Source of the DNA: a virus | Length of the DNA stretch: 20,467 nt | Virus record (IMG/VR): IMGVR_UViG_3300029448_000434 | Location: 3,636-24,102 of that record | Strand: one strand, 5' to 3' | Shown: piece after piece, positions 19,701 to 20,467 of the stretch | How the letters are laid out: each line of letters starts with the position of its first letter | Numbering within the stretch: position 1 is the stretch's first letter | Notes under the pieces: model-generated | The model's database searches: none | The model's input: the letters and a program-made list of their open reading frames with translations, nothing else | What the model was told of the DNA's origin: nothing | Program-made: the position numbers and the translations under genes

Positions 19701-20467
19701 AGGTGTTGAGTTCACCTGCCTTGGGCCTGAATGTCGTCAGGTCCCGTGCATCCATGAAGTCTTTAAGGAAAGCTTTCTCCTTGAACCCAATGACCCACGG
19801 ATAATTCTCGTTCAGGTCAGGTCTGTAGGTGGGTTTTGATCCATCGTATTCAGCCAGGGCAAGCAGCATGTGTGGACCTATATCCCGGTAGGAAGGTTCC
19901 CTGGTCAGGTCTGCAATAGAGTCGGTGTCCAACCCTAGTTTTTTCAACTCCCCTTGAGGTATAGGAAGTCTTTTTGCGTCAAACTTTTCATAGAAGAAAG
20001 CAGACTTGTTCCAGGGGATTCTTTCAAAGTTTTCGCTAAGGTCTTTCGGGGTCTTTATGCTTGCTGCCACCTTACGGGTCTCGTCTGTGATTTTCTTAGC
20101 CTTGCTGACGACCAAGGGGCTGACTGCAGCCGTGATGTGCTTGTTTGCAAGTTTGGCTGAAACTTTTCCAGTGGCAACTGCCTCCTCCCACTTCTTCCCA
20201 AACAGTCTTCTGGCAAGCTTGGAGTTCAGGTGATTCCTGGGATGCATACTGGTCAATCCAACCAATGGGAAACCGTCTCGTCTCAGCCTGGAAATAAATA
20301 TATTGGCGGAACCTTCGTCAGTGAACCCCCACATATCAAACAGAGACAGATGACCTGCACCACCTCTGAAAGGTATAGGTTCACCGTTCGCTTCAACGTC
20401 CTTTGAAGTCGAAGAGTCCGTAGTCAAAACCTGAACGTCTCTTCCTTCAAATTCCTGGAGAGTGGCA
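16771..20467 (-). CDS. Giant polyvalent-type phage protein, 5' end beyond the window
   Basis: The frame is open to the right edge. The first possible start in view is only a TTG at 20427, with 13 more sense codons before it, so at least 1,231 residues are seen and the N-terminus is missing. Numbered from 20427: QYLKALERGGVRQEEIEDTG near 290; LFLEEVQSDWHQKGRKGYAE near 525; APFKKSWSELAMKRMLNLAA and IAWTTGDQQ at 632-667; GLKVGGAGMRKWYDQRF near 740. These blocks recur in very large phage proteins of the polyvalent (PLxRFG-bearing) kind, thought to be co-injected with DNA and to carry several effector domains. [KR][YF]SP[ST]R motifs occur near 258, 803 and 1,154. The C-terminal 400 residues are unassigned. 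It is probably an internal virion protein. Confidence 0.8.
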   Translation of the reverse strand, partial: ATLQEFEGRDVQVLTTDSSTSKDVEANGEPIPFRGGAGHLSLFDMWGFTDEGSANIFISRLRRDGFPLVGLTSMHPRNHLNSKLARRLFGKKWEEAVATGKVSAKLANKHITAAVSPLVVSKAKKITDETRKVAASIKTPKDLSENFERIPWNKSAFFYEKFDAKRLPIPQGELKKLGLDTDSIADLTREPSYRDIGPHMLLALAEYDGSKPTYRPDLNENYPWVIGFKEKAFLKDFMDARDLTTFRPKAGELNTYVFMNSGVMLDKLKVGPVKYSPSRDMLGLYSKAEKVLAEVKQKRGTGQQYLKALERGGVRQEEIEDTGLDTFLADNPRVTKEQVQEYLQANQVTVHEPVGYEAGEFVIEDTYGVMNLSHHTFDTREEAEVHMRDQWFKEWSSMFRSDLAAIKKVGDMPDDWVNHFGLKDRANDHVVVNLDDDYGWQGDVYNNETDAAKQADIILREEFEEQFIISPADKTATGRWESMTESGKVEGTYAEKLIVLNRSEEVDKRYGTFQNADHFDQEDIIAHVRHDDRIGPDGERVLFLEEVQSDWHQKGRKGYAEIMSDKETEELIRLKKNEQRQVEKVRLEDRVVHHARSSDHLRRMSKVDDAYEKFMAEEYEPFTSEDRSRLITLQTKQRNTMLKAQNAPFKKSWSELAMKRMLNLAAEGGYDAIAWTTGDQQIRRNSLATYYDRISYNGKTLTAVQHDRQGSPKVLDAPESKLPEMIGKELTERLLAQKPNNVGVRQLDGQGLKVGGAGMRKWYDQRFRDLRLWKSLKDDNGKRLRMVRKTLQHGIESNYVALPESVREKVKQEGLPRYSPSRQGLSADEIKQWATDHSAKDLRDALASIRLTSNSNMLRLLGSFPEYLEPVVDYIVGKRQDLVQGKISPRDVAKAYWITMASVGADAIDLTTLKKKADQMGIDFDPDPMYLTRGKKKQWQMRPEELAAWWLGSEPGQTALEAIERGVINQEAWENGMAMRDAFGRQDFRTRESGMYPDKSGKMKSQTYRAGGLGEIKQKNQFNLSRILPLTEEINKTKGDPKKLEPLLKKIKGIADGKKGFIGHLLGLGSAPTIDAVELNVWLTGKGSTTMASQEAKKRAALGKVASGQASVRKDLFNRINNRIKDLRKVAPGGNKIPLAVAPHVIHHWIWDSAKGVETTHAGLYHAMVKFSPTRKLNDRGGAVYSNDEGHRAVQTSSRSGVRVYGPGGRRIGAVFGTIEKAERHLAELGK

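Noticed and set aside
1-20467. Insertion sequences or transposase genes
   Set aside because: No transposase-like frame or terminal inverted repeats were seen. The seven dyads have no transposase between them.

Overview
This window is a piece of a temperate tailed-phage (Caudoviricetes) genome, or of a prophage cut so that attP is internal. The evidence is a terminase pair and portal, a phage replication and recombination set, a tyrosine integrase beside a tRNA-derived attachment core, and a giant virion-type polyvalent protein. Several proteins resemble types I associate with marine phages, but that is an impression and not a search result. The host is not identifiable. An exported RlpA-fold protein suggests a Gram-negative host, and the attP core implies a host with a tRNA-Ala(GGC) gene.

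Layout. Positions 1-5064 (- strand) form the packaging and head-start module: a small helix-turn-helix terminase subunit, a small basic protein, the large terminase, the portal, a small protein and the first codons of a further gene. Positions 5151-6524 (- strand) hold small accessory genes: a zinc ribbon, several unknowns and a PD-(D/E)XK-like protein. Positions 6521-10886 (- strand) are nucleotide metabolism and replication: dNMP kinase, DnaB-type helicase, a winged-helix initiator carrying what looks like an origin inside its gene, a RecB-like exonuclease, and a candidate ssDNA-binding protein. Positions 10892-11879 (- strand) hold an RlpA-like protein, a Holliday-junction-resolvase-like nuclease and one unknown. 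Positions 11880-14532 are the integration and regulation module: two overlapping antisense ribbon-helix-helix (RHH) genes, attP plus integrase, and a 298-aa unknown coupled to a third RHH gene and closed by a terminator. Positions 14585-16591 are a cargo-like cassette: a radical SAM protein (+) facing a glycosyltransferase (-). From 16771 to the right edge lies one huge - strand gene that is incomplete at its 5' end.

Most - strand genes are tightly packed with ATGA or TGATG junctions, so one long leftward polycistronic program is likely. The integration module and the radical SAM gene run the other way.

Four sequence-level signals stand out beyond the genes. (1) Seven copies of a 15-bp near-palindrome, consensus GGTGTKGGTCACC, all in the same orientation, sit at module borders. 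(2) Four 23-bp iterons plus three AT-rich 12-mers lie inside the initiator gene, organised like the lambda O origin. (3) The pentamer CCWGG is greatly over-represented, with two obvious poor patches. (4) The 3' half of tRNA-Ala(GGC) is embedded in the 5' end of the integrase reading frame.
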